Assembly: GCA_051439375.1 (NCBI GenBank)
Contig: JBFRWB010000087.1
Span: forward strand, 1-64,000
Direction of reading: 5' to 3'
From: JBGTGT01 sp051439375
GTDB taxonomy: Bacteria; Cyanobacteriota; Cyanobacteriia; Cyanobacteriales; Microcystaceae
DNA length: 64,000 nt
Positions 16,944 to 25,361 of the stretch are shown here, in pieces; the stretch's first letter is position 1, and each line of letters begins with the position of its first letter. The notes beneath the pieces are model-generated. The model was not told the DNA's origin. It was given only the letters and a program-made list of their open reading frames with translations, and searched no databases. Position numbers and translations under genes: made by a program.

Positions 16944-17537
16944 TTATTGAATAATTTTCAAAAGAGTTGTAAAAATGATTTTGAGGTCATTCCACAGATT
17001 AGCTTGATTAATATAGGTCAAATTTAAAGTTAGTTTTTGAGGCATAATCGTTTCAACATAGTAAGTTTCGGGATCATTAACCGATGCTAAGAGATCATTT
17101 TCATTACGAAACTGAATGGATGCTAAGTCTGTAATCCCCGGCCGAACTGCTAAAACTTGACGTTGTTGTTCATTATACAAGGAAACGTACCGAGGAACTT
17201 CAGGCCGAGGTCCGACAAAACTCATTTCTCCCCGTAAAACATTCAATAATTGGGGTAATTCGTCCAATTTATACTTCCGTAAAAATTGACCACTTCGGGT
17301 AATTCGGGGATCTTTTCCGACAGTTAATAGTTTCCCTTGTTTCTCTGCATCACTGACCATAGTACGAAACTTAAATATCTCAAATTCTTTTCCCTCCTTT
17401 CCTATCCTCACTTGTTTAAAAAAAATTGGCCCCGAAGAATCTAATTTGATCCAAAGGGAAATGGGAATTAGGATAGGCAATAAAATAAGAATCCCAAAAG
17501 AAGCAACAACTACATCAAATAATCGTTTCAAATTCAT
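16944..17537 (-). CDS. Bacterial sugar transferase (initiating phosphoglycosyltransferase)
   Basis: A 197-residue short-form monotopic phosphoglycosyltransferase that moves a sugar phosphate to undecaprenyl phosphate to start exopolysaccharide or O-antigen synthesis. After an N-terminal hydrophobic segment (VVASFGILILLPILIPISLW) come KQVRIGKEGKEFEIFKFRTM, DELPQLLNVLRGEMSFVGPRPE and RPGITDLASIQFR, the family hallmarks, including the D-E catalytic pair. Long WcaJ-type proteins have four more membrane helices, missing here as in PglC-type enzymes. First gene of the three-gene glycan unit. Confidence 0.93.
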   Translation of the reverse strand: MNLKRLFDVVVASFGILILLPILIPISLWIKLDSSGPIFFKQVRIGKEGKEFEIFKFRTMVSDAEKQGKLLTVGKDPRITRSGQFLRKYKLDELPQLLNVLRGEMSFVGPRPEVPRYVSLYNEQQRQVLAVRPGITDLASIQFRNENDLLASVNDPETYYVETIMPQKLTLNLTYINQANLWNDLKIIFTTLLKIIQ

Positions 17538-17615
17538 CGTTTATAATAATAAAAATAATAAACAACATCATTACAGACTAACGCTTAAAATTAATAAAAT
17601 CCACCCTATCCTCGC

Positions 17616-18146
17616 TTATGATTTATCTAGTCTTTCTGGTGTGTCAAGAGAATTTAGGTTATAGTCTCCAGATTTTCCCCCTGTTTTTTGTAATAAACAA
17701 ATTGATTCAATCCTAATCGATTTTTCCAGTGCTTTAGCCATATCATACAGGGTTAAGGCCGCCACTGACACCGCCGTTAAAGCTTCCATTTCCACCCCTG
17801 TTTCTCCTTTGGTTTTAACCCTCGCTTCAATACGATACCCCGGTAAACGACTATCAGGAATTAAATTCACTTCAATTTTTTGTAGTGGGAGCGAATGACA
17901 CAGAGGAATTAAGTTGGCTGTCTGTTTGGCGGCCATAATACCAGCAAGTTTTGCTGTTCCTAATACATCTCCTTTCGGTGCATTTCCAGCTTCGATACAA
18001 TCAAACGTAGCGTTTGACATAATAACCGTTCCCATCGCCACTGCTTCGCGAATAGTTATATTTTTCCCAGAAATATCCACCATTTGAGCTTCTCCTGCGG
18101 CGTTGAGATGGGAAAGGGAAGTCGGAAAAATTTTTTCTTGCGTCAT
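17616..18146 (-). CDS. moaC: Cyclic pyranopterin monophosphate synthase MoaC
   Basis: Converts the MoaA product 3',8-cyclo-GTP to cyclic pyranopterin monophosphate in molybdenum cofactor synthesis. Motifs include MVDISGK, AKLAGIMAAKQTANLIPLCH, KGETGVEMEAL and the C-terminal YDMAKALEKS followed by LLQKTGGKSGDY. I use ATG 18146 (MTQEKIFPTS); a TTG nine codons earlier is also in frame. About 175 residues from this start, slightly longer at the C-terminus than usual. No other moa gene is adjacent; tRNA-Arg(ACG) starts 45 bp away on the other strand. Confidence 0.95.
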   Translation of the reverse strand: MTQEKIFPTSLSHLNAAGEAQMVDISGKNITIREAVAMGTVIMSNATFDCIEAGNAPKGDVLGTAKLAGIMAAKQTANLIPLCHSLPLQKIEVNLIPDSRLPGYRIEARVKTKGETGVEMEALTAVSVAALTLYDMAKALEKSIRIESICLLQKTGGKSGDYNLNSLDTPERLDKS

Positions 18147-18190
18147 AGTTAATCTCTGTGCTAATATAGACAATTGTGAGCAAAACCCAA

Positions 18191-18264
18191 GGGCTTGTAG
18201 CTCAGTGGATTAGAGCACGTGGCTACGGACCACGGTGTCGGGGGTTCGAATCCCTCCAAGCCCG
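18191..18264 (+). tRNA. tRNA-Arg (anticodon ACG)
   Basis: A 74-base cloverleaf: acceptor GGGCTTG/CAAGCCC, D-arm GCTC/GAGC, anticodon stem CGTGG/CCACG with loop CTACGGA (anticodon ACG), and T-arm GGGGG-TTCGAAT-CCCTC with one G-T pair. The discriminator is G and the CCA end is not encoded. The ACG anticodon is normally edited to ICG by TadA. Confidence 0.97.
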
Positions 18265-18454
18265 TTAAACTCAAAACCTTACCCTGTAAGACGTTCAGCA
18301 TAAGTTCTCTTAACCGTGAACTAAAATGCGACTGCCCCCGAAGGATATTAACAATTTAGACGTAAATAGGTCTGAATTTGGTCAGCCCCAATCATAACCA
18401 ATTTCGATTCTCCTAAGCTAAAATGGCGAAGAATCTTAATAGATTATTTTTGCA

Positions 18455-20692
18455 ATGGCTAGTAAACCTCCTTCTCCTCCTCAGTCTCCTATCAGTCAAC
18501 TCCTCACCCAAGCCGTACAGCAGTTGGGGAAGAATAAATCTTTGAAGCTGAAAAAAGGAGCAAACGTTGCAAAATTATACATACGAGATGGAAATAAACC
18601 CACTAAGGAAATTTATTCTCTTGTAGGCGATCGCTATATTATCGGCCGCAGTTCGAGATCCAGTGATATTGTTATTTCTAATACTGTTGTCAGCCAAACT
18701 CACTGTGTTTTACACAGAGATCCCAAACGCCCTCGCCATTTCTATCTAAAAGATGACCATTCTACCAATGGCACTTATCGAGGGAAACGACGCATTAAAA
18801 AACCGCTTCCCCTTCATCATGGAGATACCATTACCTTGGGGCCGCCCGAATTAAGGGATACAGTTAAGTTAACTTACCGTAATCCTGCGCCTTTATGGAT
18901 GCAATTAACTCGTTTTTCCCTCTATGGGGTGACAGGCTTCTTCTTTCTCGTTGCTACTTGGGTTTTATGGCAATGGTCAAAAGTTCCTGTCCGTCCTCTA
19001 CCTAGTGGTGTCAGTGGCCCCGTTATTGTATATGCAAGGGATGGCCAAACCCCCTTAACTTCAGTAGAAAAGCGTCCCCATCGAGACATCGAAGACTTAT
19101 CTGAATTTTCGCCTTATTTACCAAAAGCAGTTATTGCATCGGAGGATAGTCGCTTTTATTGGCATTTAGGGGTTGATCCGATTGGAATCGCCAGAGCAAT
19201 TCTAATTAATGCTAAAACACAAGAAACTCGTCAGGGGGCAAGTACCCTCACCCAACAGTTAGCCCGTAGTCTATTCACTGAGGTGGGACGAGAAAACACA
19301 GCAGAGCGTAAAATTCGGGAGATATTGGTAGCTTTAAAGCTAGAAACCGTTTATAGCAAAGATTATATCCTAAAAGCCTATCTTAATCGGGTTTATTTAG
19401 GGGTGGGGAGTTATGGCTTTGAAGATGCTGCCCAATTTTATTTTGAAAAATCAGCAAGGGATCTCGATATCGCTGAAGCAGCAACCCTAGTGGCTATTTT
19501 ACCAGCCCCTAATGCCTATAACCCCGTTAGTGATTATAATACTGCCCTAAGCTTACGCAATCGGGTGATTAGTCGTATGGCACAATTAGGAATGATTTCT
19601 GACTTGGAAGCATTACGGGCGAGGCGATCGCGTATTAATGTGAGTCCTAAAGCCCAACAAGCGTTATCTAGTACAATCGCACCCTATTTTTACAGTTATG
19701 TTTTTCAAGAGCTACGGCAGTTATTAGGAGAAGAGTTAGCAAAGGAAGGCAATTTTATTGTTGAAACGGGATTAGATACCACTTTGCAAGCAAAAGCAGA
19801 ACAAGCCTTAAAAAAAAAGGTTGAAACGGATGGATCTCGATTAGGATTTTCCCAAGGGGCAATGGTCACATTAGACACGACAACGGGGGAAATTTTAGCC
19901 ATGGTAGGGGGAGTTAATTATCAAAAAAGTCAGTTTAATCGAGTTACTCAATCTAAACTACAACCGGCCTCGACATTTAAGCTATTTGCTTATGCGGCTG
20001 CTGTTGAACGGGGAATGTCTCCTAATAAACTCTATTCTTGTCAAGGCTTACGGTGGCAAGGACAAATGTATCGTCCCTGTGAACGAAGTGGCCGGGCGGC
20101 TATGGATATGGTGCAAGGATTCGCTAAATCGGAAAATGCGATCGCCTTACGGGTTGCCCAAGAAGTTGGACTACAGCGTGTTATACAAATGGCGCAGCGT
20201 TTAGGGATTCAGTCTCCGTTGCAAGCGACACCGGGGCTAGTTTTGGGAGAAAGTGAGGTTAAGGTATTAGAATTGACGGGGGCTTATGGGGCGATCGCTA
20301 ACAATGGAGTGTGGCAGCGTCCCCATGGGATTACACAGGTTTTAGATGGAAGTGATTGTACAAATCCTAATGATAAAAGGACTTGTCGGGTGATTTATGA
20401 GGCTTCAGAAGATAATAACCAGCAAAAACAGGTTTTGTCTCCCCAGAAAGCTCACACGATGTTAACCATGATGCGAGAAGTGATTAAAAGTGGCACAGGA
20501 AGCAATGCTAAGTTAGGCCGAGGAGAAGGGGGAAAAACGGGAACAACCAATGATAGTGTGGATTTATGGTTTGTGGGCATGATACCGCAGGATAGGATGG
20601 TGACAGGAATTTGGTTAGGAAATGATCAACCGAAACCAACAAGAGGAAGTAGCGCACAAGCTGCCAGTTTATGGAAGGATTACATGGAATAA
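18455..20692 (+). CDS. Class A penicillin-binding protein with N-terminal FHA domain
   Basis: A 745-residue bifunctional peptidoglycan synthase. An FHA phosphothreonine-binding domain comes first (YIIGRSSRSSDIVI, SQTHCVLHRD, DDHSTNGTY; about residues 60-130), then one membrane helix (TGFFFLVATWVLWQW). The GT51 glycosyltransferase domain shows EDSRFYWHLGVDPIGIAR and QGASTLTQQLAR. The transpeptidase domain has PASTFKLF (SxxK Ser), SEN and GKTGTTND (KTG). All catalytic motifs are intact. The cytoplasmic FHA domain suggests control by Ser/Thr kinases; this fusion occurs in several cyanobacterial PBPs. It stands alone, about 190 bp after a tRNA gene. Confidence 0.94.
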   Translation: MASKPPSPPQSPISQLLTQAVQQLGKNKSLKLKKGANVAKLYIRDGNKPTKEIYSLVGDRYIIGRSSRSSDIVISNTVVSQTHCVLHRDPKRPRHFYLKDDHSTNGTYRGKRRIKKPLPLHHGDTITLGPPELRDTVKLTYRNPAPLWMQLTRFSLYGVTGFFFLVATWVLWQWSKVPVRPLPSGVSGPVIVYARDGQTPLTSVEKRPHRDIEDLSEFSPYLPKAVIASEDSRFYWHLGVDPIGIARAILINAKTQETRQGASTLTQQLARSLFTEVGRENTAERKIREILVALKLETVYSKDYILKAYLNRVYLGVGSYGFEDAAQFYFEKSARDLDIAEAATLVAILPAPNAYNPVSDYNTALSLRNRVISRMAQLGMISDLEALRARRSRINVSPKAQQALSSTIAPYFYSYVFQELRQLLGEELAKEGNFIVETGLDTTLQAKAEQALKKKVETDGSRLGFSQGAMVTLDTTTGEILAMVGGVNYQKSQFNRVTQSKLQPASTFKLFAYAAAVERGMSPNKLYSCQGLRWQGQMYRPCERSGRAAMDMVQGFAKSENAIALRVAQEVGLQRVIQMAQRLGIQSPLQATPGLVLGESEVKVLELTGAYGAIANNGVWQRPHGITQVLDGSDCTNPNDKRTCRVIYEASEDNNQQKQVLSPQKAHTMLTMMREVIKSGTGSNAKLGRGEGGKTGTTNDSVDLWFVGMIPQDRMVTGIWLGNDQPKPTRGSSAQAASLWKDYME

Positions 20693-21035
20693 AGAGGTGA
20701 TATCAATTTTTTCGGGAAGAACAGAAAGTGATGGGTTTAAAAACTTTGATTTAATGAGAGAAAAGCGATTATCTTGTCTTCTTTCCTTTAGTTTTGTGCA
20801 GCAGATGAACTTAAAGGGAAGGAAGCGGTAATGGTTGTTCCTTTAAACGCTTGAATTCCTTACTCCACAGAAAAAGTTTTGTAATCAAATACTGACATAA
20901 ACCTGAATTGTTAACAAAAATGAATAAGACAGCCTGAAAAAATCAAGTTAGGATAATGATAGTCACAGAGAATGCCATAACTGGCTTGTTGCTATATAGT
21001 TCCCAAGTTACCCACAATCTAATGATGAGGTGTCC
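20693..21035. other. Upstream region of ppc
   Basis: 343 bp without a supported gene. TATAGT at about 20994-20999, preceded by TGC, could serve as an extended -10 box for ppc, but no good -35 element is seen, so this is only a suggestion. Short open frames running on from the PBP gene look random. Confidence 0.4.
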
Positions 21036-24000
21036 ATGAGTTCGCTCATTCAACCATCCCCAACCCATTCCAACACCAATACCGATATCTTTACCACATC
21101 TGAAATATTCCTACGCCATCGTATCAAGTTGGTAGAAGACCTGTGGGAATCGGTCTTAATTGCCGAATGTGGTCAAGAATTAGTTGATTTACTCAATCAG
21201 TTACGGGCAATGTGTTCTCCCGAAGGACAAACAACCGAAGATTCGGATTTGTCTATTATGGAAGTGATTGAAACCTTAGAATTAAATGAAGCCATTCGGG
21301 CAGCCAGAGCATTTGCACTATATTTTCAATTAATTAATATCGTTGAACAACACTACGAACAACGAGATCAGCAATTGGCACGACGGGCAAGTTATCAGGC
21401 GATGAGAGAAGCAGAAGAGAAGAAAGCAAAAAATCAGATTGAAAAAATCGATACCTCCGTTGCTTCATTGGTATTTGGCGTTAATTTACTAGAAAGAAAC
21501 TTAGAACACTCCGAAGATGTACCCAAAGCAGGAACGTTTGATCAACTCTTTGTACAACTTAAACAACTCAATGTTCCTCCCCAGCAAATCCAACGGTTGT
21601 TAAATCATCTGGATATTCGGCTAGTTTTCACCGCTCACCCTACTGAGATCGTTCGCCATACCATTCGCCGCAAACAGCGTCGGATTGCTCACATTTTACG
21701 CCAACTTGACCAAGCCGAAGAACAAGCATTAGGAATGGGGTTAAGCAACTCATGGGAAACAGAAGAAGCAGAAGAAGAACTACAGTCAGAAATTCGTCTT
21801 TGGTGGCGTACCGATGAATTACACCAATTTAAGCCCACAGTTCTCGATGAAGTAGATTATGCGCTTCATTACTTTGATGAGGTGCTATTTGATGCCATTC
21901 CCGAACTCTCCCACCGTCTTGGCCAAGCGATTCATCGCAGTTTTCCCCGCTTGCGGCCACCGAGAAGTACCTTTTGTCACTTTGGATCTTGGGTAGGAGG
22001 CGATCGCGACGGAAATCCCTTTGTCACGCCAGAGGTCACATGGAAAACAGCTTGTTATCAAAGAGGGATTGTCTTAGAGAAATATATTAATTCTTTAAAG
22101 AAATTAGCAGATGTTCTGAGTACTTCCCTCCATTGGAGCAATGTATCTCAAAATTTACTAGATTCTCTCGAACGCGATCGCTTAGAAATACCCGACATTT
22201 ACGAAGAATTAGCCATTCGTTATCGTCAAGAACCCTATCGTCTCAAACTCGCCTACATTCAAAAGCGTCTGGAAAATACCCAAGCCCGTAATCGTCTATT
22301 ATCAGATCCTGAAGAACGTCTATTAGCGCAAAAATTAAATCCCAGTCATAGTTATCATGCAGGGGCAGAATTTTGGTTAGAACTTAATTTAATACGGGAA
22401 ACCCTAGAGGAAACAGGACTAAAATGTCGGGAACTGGATGATTTGATTTGTCAAGTAGAAATTTATGGCTTTACCCTTACTCAACTCGATTTTCGTCAAG
22501 AATCCTCCCGTCATTCCGATGCGATCGCAGAAATTGCCGATTACCTCGACATTTTACCCACTTCTTACAATGAACTGTCAGAAGCCGCCAAAATTAATTG
22601 GTTAGTGCAAGAATTGCAAACCCGTCGCCCTCTGATTCCCCAAGACATCCCCTTTAGCGATAAAACTACAGAAAGCATCGAAACGATGCGCATATTGCGT
22701 CAACTGCAACAGGAATTTGGCCTAGAAATCTGTCAAACCTACATTATTAGTATGACTAATGAGGCCAGCGATGTTCTCGAAGTCATGTTATTGGCTAAAG
22801 AAGCAGGATTGTATGACCCGGCCAGTCATTCTATGACCATTCGCATTGTTCCACTCTTTGAAACGGTGGATGACCTCAAAAATGCGCCCCAAATAATGAA
22901 AAAACTCTTTGAGTTGCCCCTGTATCGGGAAGCTTTAGCGGGTGGTCATCAATCATCAGATTCCTCTCTCCCACTCTCTTTACCTGAACCTTTGAACCTA
23001 CAGGAGATTATGGTAGGTTACTCTGATAGCAACAAAGATTCTGGCTTCCTTAGTAGTAATTGGGAAATTCATAAAGCGCAAAAAGCCCTACAAAATGTAG
23101 CGCAATCCTACGATTTAACCCTCAGACTCTTTCATGGTCGGGGTGGCTCAGTGGGACGAGGTGGAGGTCCTGCTTATGCAGCGATTATGGCACAACCCAC
23201 GGGAACCATTAACGGACGCATTAAAATTACTGAACAAGGAGAAGTGTTAGCGTCTAAGTATTCTTTACCCGAATTAGCCCTATTTAACCTTGAAACCATT
23301 GCAACGGCGGTGATGGAGTCCAGTTTATTAGGGAGTGGCTTTGACGACATTCAACCGTGGAATGAGATCATGGAAGAGTTGGCCAGTTGCGCCCGTCGAG
23401 CTTATCGTAGTTTAATTTACGAAGAACCAGATTTTATTGACTTTTTCCTGTCTTGTACCCCTATTTCCGAGATTAGTGAATTACAGATTAGTTCGCGTCC
23501 GGCTCGACGCAAAAGTGGTAAAAAAGATTTAAGTACCCTCAGAGCCATTCCTTGGGTGTTTAGCTGGACACAAAGCCGTTTTCTCTTACCTGCATGGTAT
23601 GGAGTCGGAACAGCTTTACAAACCTTTCTTGATCAAGAAGCAGAAGAAAATTTAAAATTGCTGCGTTATTTTTACTTCAAATGGCCATTTTTTAGAATGG
23701 TGATTTCCAAGGTAGAAATGACCCTTTCTAAAGTCGATTTGCAGATGGCGAATCATTATGTGAATGAATTATCTCTTACAGAAGATAAAGAGCGGTTTAA
23801 TCGCTTGTTTGAGCAAATTTCCCAAGAATATCATCGGACGTGCCATATAGTATCTTCAATTACTGGTCATCCTAAACTTTTAGATGGAGATGTTCCTCTA
23901 CAAAGGTCAGTCCAACTGCGAAATGGGACAATTGTGCCGTTAGGCTTCCTGCAAGTCTCTTTATTGAAGCGATTACGCCAATACGCTCATCAATCCCAAT

Positions 24001-24098
24001 CAGGGGTCATCTATTTCCGTTATTCTAAAGAAGAGTTACTACGGGGTGCGCTGTTAACCATTAACGGAATTGCAGCAGGAATGCGGAATACGGGTTAG
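21036..24098 (+). CDS. ppc: Phosphoenolpyruvate carboxylase
   Basis: 1020 residues, the usual cyanobacterial length. Carboxylates PEP with bicarbonate to oxaloacetate, the main anaplerotic reaction, in the cytoplasm. The catalytic His lies in TAHPTEIVRHTIRRKQRRI; further conserved blocks are VGGDRDGNPFVT, VGYSDSNKDSGFLSSNW, FHGRGGSVGRGGGP, and the C-terminal RNTG. I choose ATG 21036, with GAGG about six bases upstream, over the GTG at 21030. A frame-keeping insert (HQSSDSSLPLSLPEP) precedes the GYSDSNKD motif. The gene ends 39 bp before a convergent tRNA gene. Confidence 0.98.
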   Translation: MSSLIQPSPTHSNTNTDIFTTSEIFLRHRIKLVEDLWESVLIAECGQELVDLLNQLRAMCSPEGQTTEDSDLSIMEVIETLELNEAIRAARAFALYFQLINIVEQHYEQRDQQLARRASYQAMREAEEKKAKNQIEKIDTSVASLVFGVNLLERNLEHSEDVPKAGTFDQLFVQLKQLNVPPQQIQRLLNHLDIRLVFTAHPTEIVRHTIRRKQRRIAHILRQLDQAEEQALGMGLSNSWETEEAEEELQSEIRLWWRTDELHQFKPTVLDEVDYALHYFDEVLFDAIPELSHRLGQAIHRSFPRLRPPRSTFCHFGSWVGGDRDGNPFVTPEVTWKTACYQRGIVLEKYINSLKKLADVLSTSLHWSNVSQNLLDSLERDRLEIPDIYEELAIRYRQEPYRLKLAYIQKRLENTQARNRLLSDPEERLLAQKLNPSHSYHAGAEFWLELNLIRETLEETGLKCRELDDLICQVEIYGFTLTQLDFRQESSRHSDAIAEIADYLDILPTSYNELSEAAKINWLVQELQTRRPLIPQDIPFSDKTTESIETMRILRQLQQEFGLEICQTYIISMTNEASDVLEVMLLAKEAGLYDPASHSMTIRIVPLFETVDDLKNAPQIMKKLFELPLYREALAGGHQSSDSSLPLSLPEPLNLQEIMVGYSDSNKDSGFLSSNWEIHKAQKALQNVAQSYDLTLRLFHGRGGSVGRGGGPAYAAIMAQPTGTINGRIKITEQGEVLASKYSLPELALFNLETIATAVMESSLLGSGFDDIQPWNEIMEELASCARRAYRSLIYEEPDFIDFFLSCTPISEISELQISSRPARRKSGKKDLSTLRAIPWVFSWTQSRFLLPAWYGVGTALQTFLDQEAEENLKLLRYFYFKWPFFRMVISKVEMTLSKVDLQMANHYVNELSLTEDKERFNRLFEQISQEYHRTCHIVSSITGHPKLLDGDVPLQRSVQLRNGTIVPLGFLQVSLLKRLRQYAHQSQSGVIYFRYSKEELLRGALLTINGIAAGMRNTG

Positions 24099-24137
24099 GA
24101 AAACCTGAAACCCCAAATAAAAATAAATAAACGAGAA

Positions 24138-24473
24138 CAGGGATGGCCGGATTTGAACCGGCGACAAAGTGCTTCAGATTGGTGTGAGTTTCCCCACTCT
24201 CTGGACTATTCCTTCACCTTAGTTAAAGTAACCGTAGGTGGTGGCCGTTATGTTGTCGGTTTTTTTATACTCAATCAACCCTTACCCTTAACCAACAACC
24301 AGTCTCTGCACCTTCTTTACGCAGGGAATCGTAAAGCTTGGCTCAAGATTGCCTTATCTTATGGAATCAGACTTAGGTTTCCTTGAATTTGACCACATTC
24401 ATACCAGTCGTTTCCGCACTGGATGCCCGATCTTTCAGGAGGCACTTGCTCTGTCCAACTGAGCTACATCCCC
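24138..24473 (-). tRNA. tRNA-Arg (anticodon CCT) interrupted by a group I intron
   Basis: Exon 1 is 24473-24437 (GGGGATG acceptor strand, GCTC/GAGC D-arm, ending at the anticodon CCT); exon 2 is 24174-24138 (AA, GCACT, T-arm GCCGG-TTCAAAT-CCGGC, CATCCCT, discriminator G). Joined, they give a 74-base cloverleaf with anticodon stem AGTGC/GCACT and loop CTCCTAA. The acceptor closes with a G-T pair at position 1. CCA is not encoded. The exons are separated by 262 bp with group I intron core sequences, inserted directly after the third anticodon base. Reading CCT decodes AGG codons. Confidence 0.93.
24175..24436 (-). ncRNA. Self-splicing group I intron (IC3-like) in tRNA-Arg(CCT)
   Basis: 262 bases with the hallmarks of bacterial tRNA group I introns: 5' splice after T with P1 formed by CCT-GA and TCGGG (T-G wobble at the site), a terminal G (omega G), and core blocks CAAGGAAACCTAAGTCTG, CAATCTTGAGCCAA, GGTGCAGAGACT and GGAATAGTCC. 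These match the P/Q/R/S layout of the well-known cyanobacterial tRNA-Leu(UAA) intron. There is no homing-endonuclease frame. A tRNA-Arg(CCU) intron at the same place is known from Agrobacterium. The subgroup is my inference from core similarity. Confidence 0.9.
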
Positions 24474-24607
24474 AAATATGCTATAATATCAAGCTAATTC
24501 TAGTTTAACTACTCATTCTTCTGTGTCCAGACGTACTTTTACTGAAAAATGTCAATTTTAAACCTTTTTAAGTCGGTAAAACCATGGATGATCCCGACTG
24601 ATTTTCT

Positions 24608-25147
24608 CTAACGAAGGCGTAATTCAATGACCTTTTCTTTAATTGTCACATCATAATTACCAAAGAAACTTTGCCCTAATAAGCCTAAATTAAGAGAATG
24701 AGAGGGATTAATCGACACAGGAAGATTCTTTTTCACCAATCCTCCCGCAGAAACCGATCTTGCTCTTCCTAATCCCACTGGTACAACTCCACCAGCCGTT
24801 TGAGAATAAGCTGTTTTTTCGGATGTAATACCAATAGCCTCCGCCATGCTAGTTGTAATAGTAATGCCACTAGCCCCAGTATCAAAGAGCATTTCAAAGG
24901 TTTTATCACCATTAAAGATGACATCTACAGTAGGAATGCCATTTAAGTGACGTTTAATCGGAAGTTGGATAACGTCTCCCCTTGTTCGAGTCACTGAAGG
25001 GGAAGTGTTACCACATAATTCTCCTAAATCAATGTTTTGTCCGTTATGCCCTTGTATAAAGCAGCTAGATTGAGCATAAAGAGGGAAAACAACGACAGAA
25101 AGATTAAAACCCGTTGCAAGAAGCAATAAAGATAAGTAACGATCCAT
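24608..25147 (-). CDS. Retropepsin-like aspartic protease
   Basis: About 179 residues from ATG 25147; a TTG three codons earlier is possible. A signal peptide is clear (LSLLLLATGFNLSVVVFPLYAQ), so the protein is exported. The catalytic motif FDTGASGITIT and the following TAGGVVPVG and LLGQSFFGNYDV match the single-domain clan AA proteases (TIGR02281-like), which work as dimers. A short Cys-containing N-terminal segment (SSCFIQG and LGELCGN) may form a disulfide. The substrate is unknown. It stands alone between the intron-bearing tRNA and the divergent yvcK gene. Confidence 0.85.
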   Translation of the reverse strand: MDRYLSLLLLATGFNLSVVVFPLYAQSSCFIQGHNGQNIDLGELCGNTSPSVTRTRGDVIQLPIKRHLNGIPTVDVIFNGDKTFEMLFDTGASGITITTSMAEAIGITSEKTAYSQTAGGVVPVGLGRARSVSAGGLVKKNLPVSINPSHSLNLGLLGQSFFGNYDVTIKEKVIELRLR

Positions 25148-25361
25148 AATTTTCAACTTAACAGTGACTTTAAGATTAGTATGCCCTTTTGTCTGTCTGA
25201 AACTAACATGAGGACAACTTAGTTCGTTATTCTTTCCCTATTCCCCACCTTAAACTTGCGTTATGATTAGGAATCTTAATTAATACTGATAAGTCAATAT
25301 AATCAGTTCTTCCTAAAAACTGCTTTACAATCGGTAAAGTCATCCCCCTATTGAGGTGTGA

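Noticed and set aside
24153..24386. A 77-codon plus-strand frame
   Set aside because: It lies across the tRNA-Arg exon and its group I intron, on the opposite strand, and has no protein similarity I can see.
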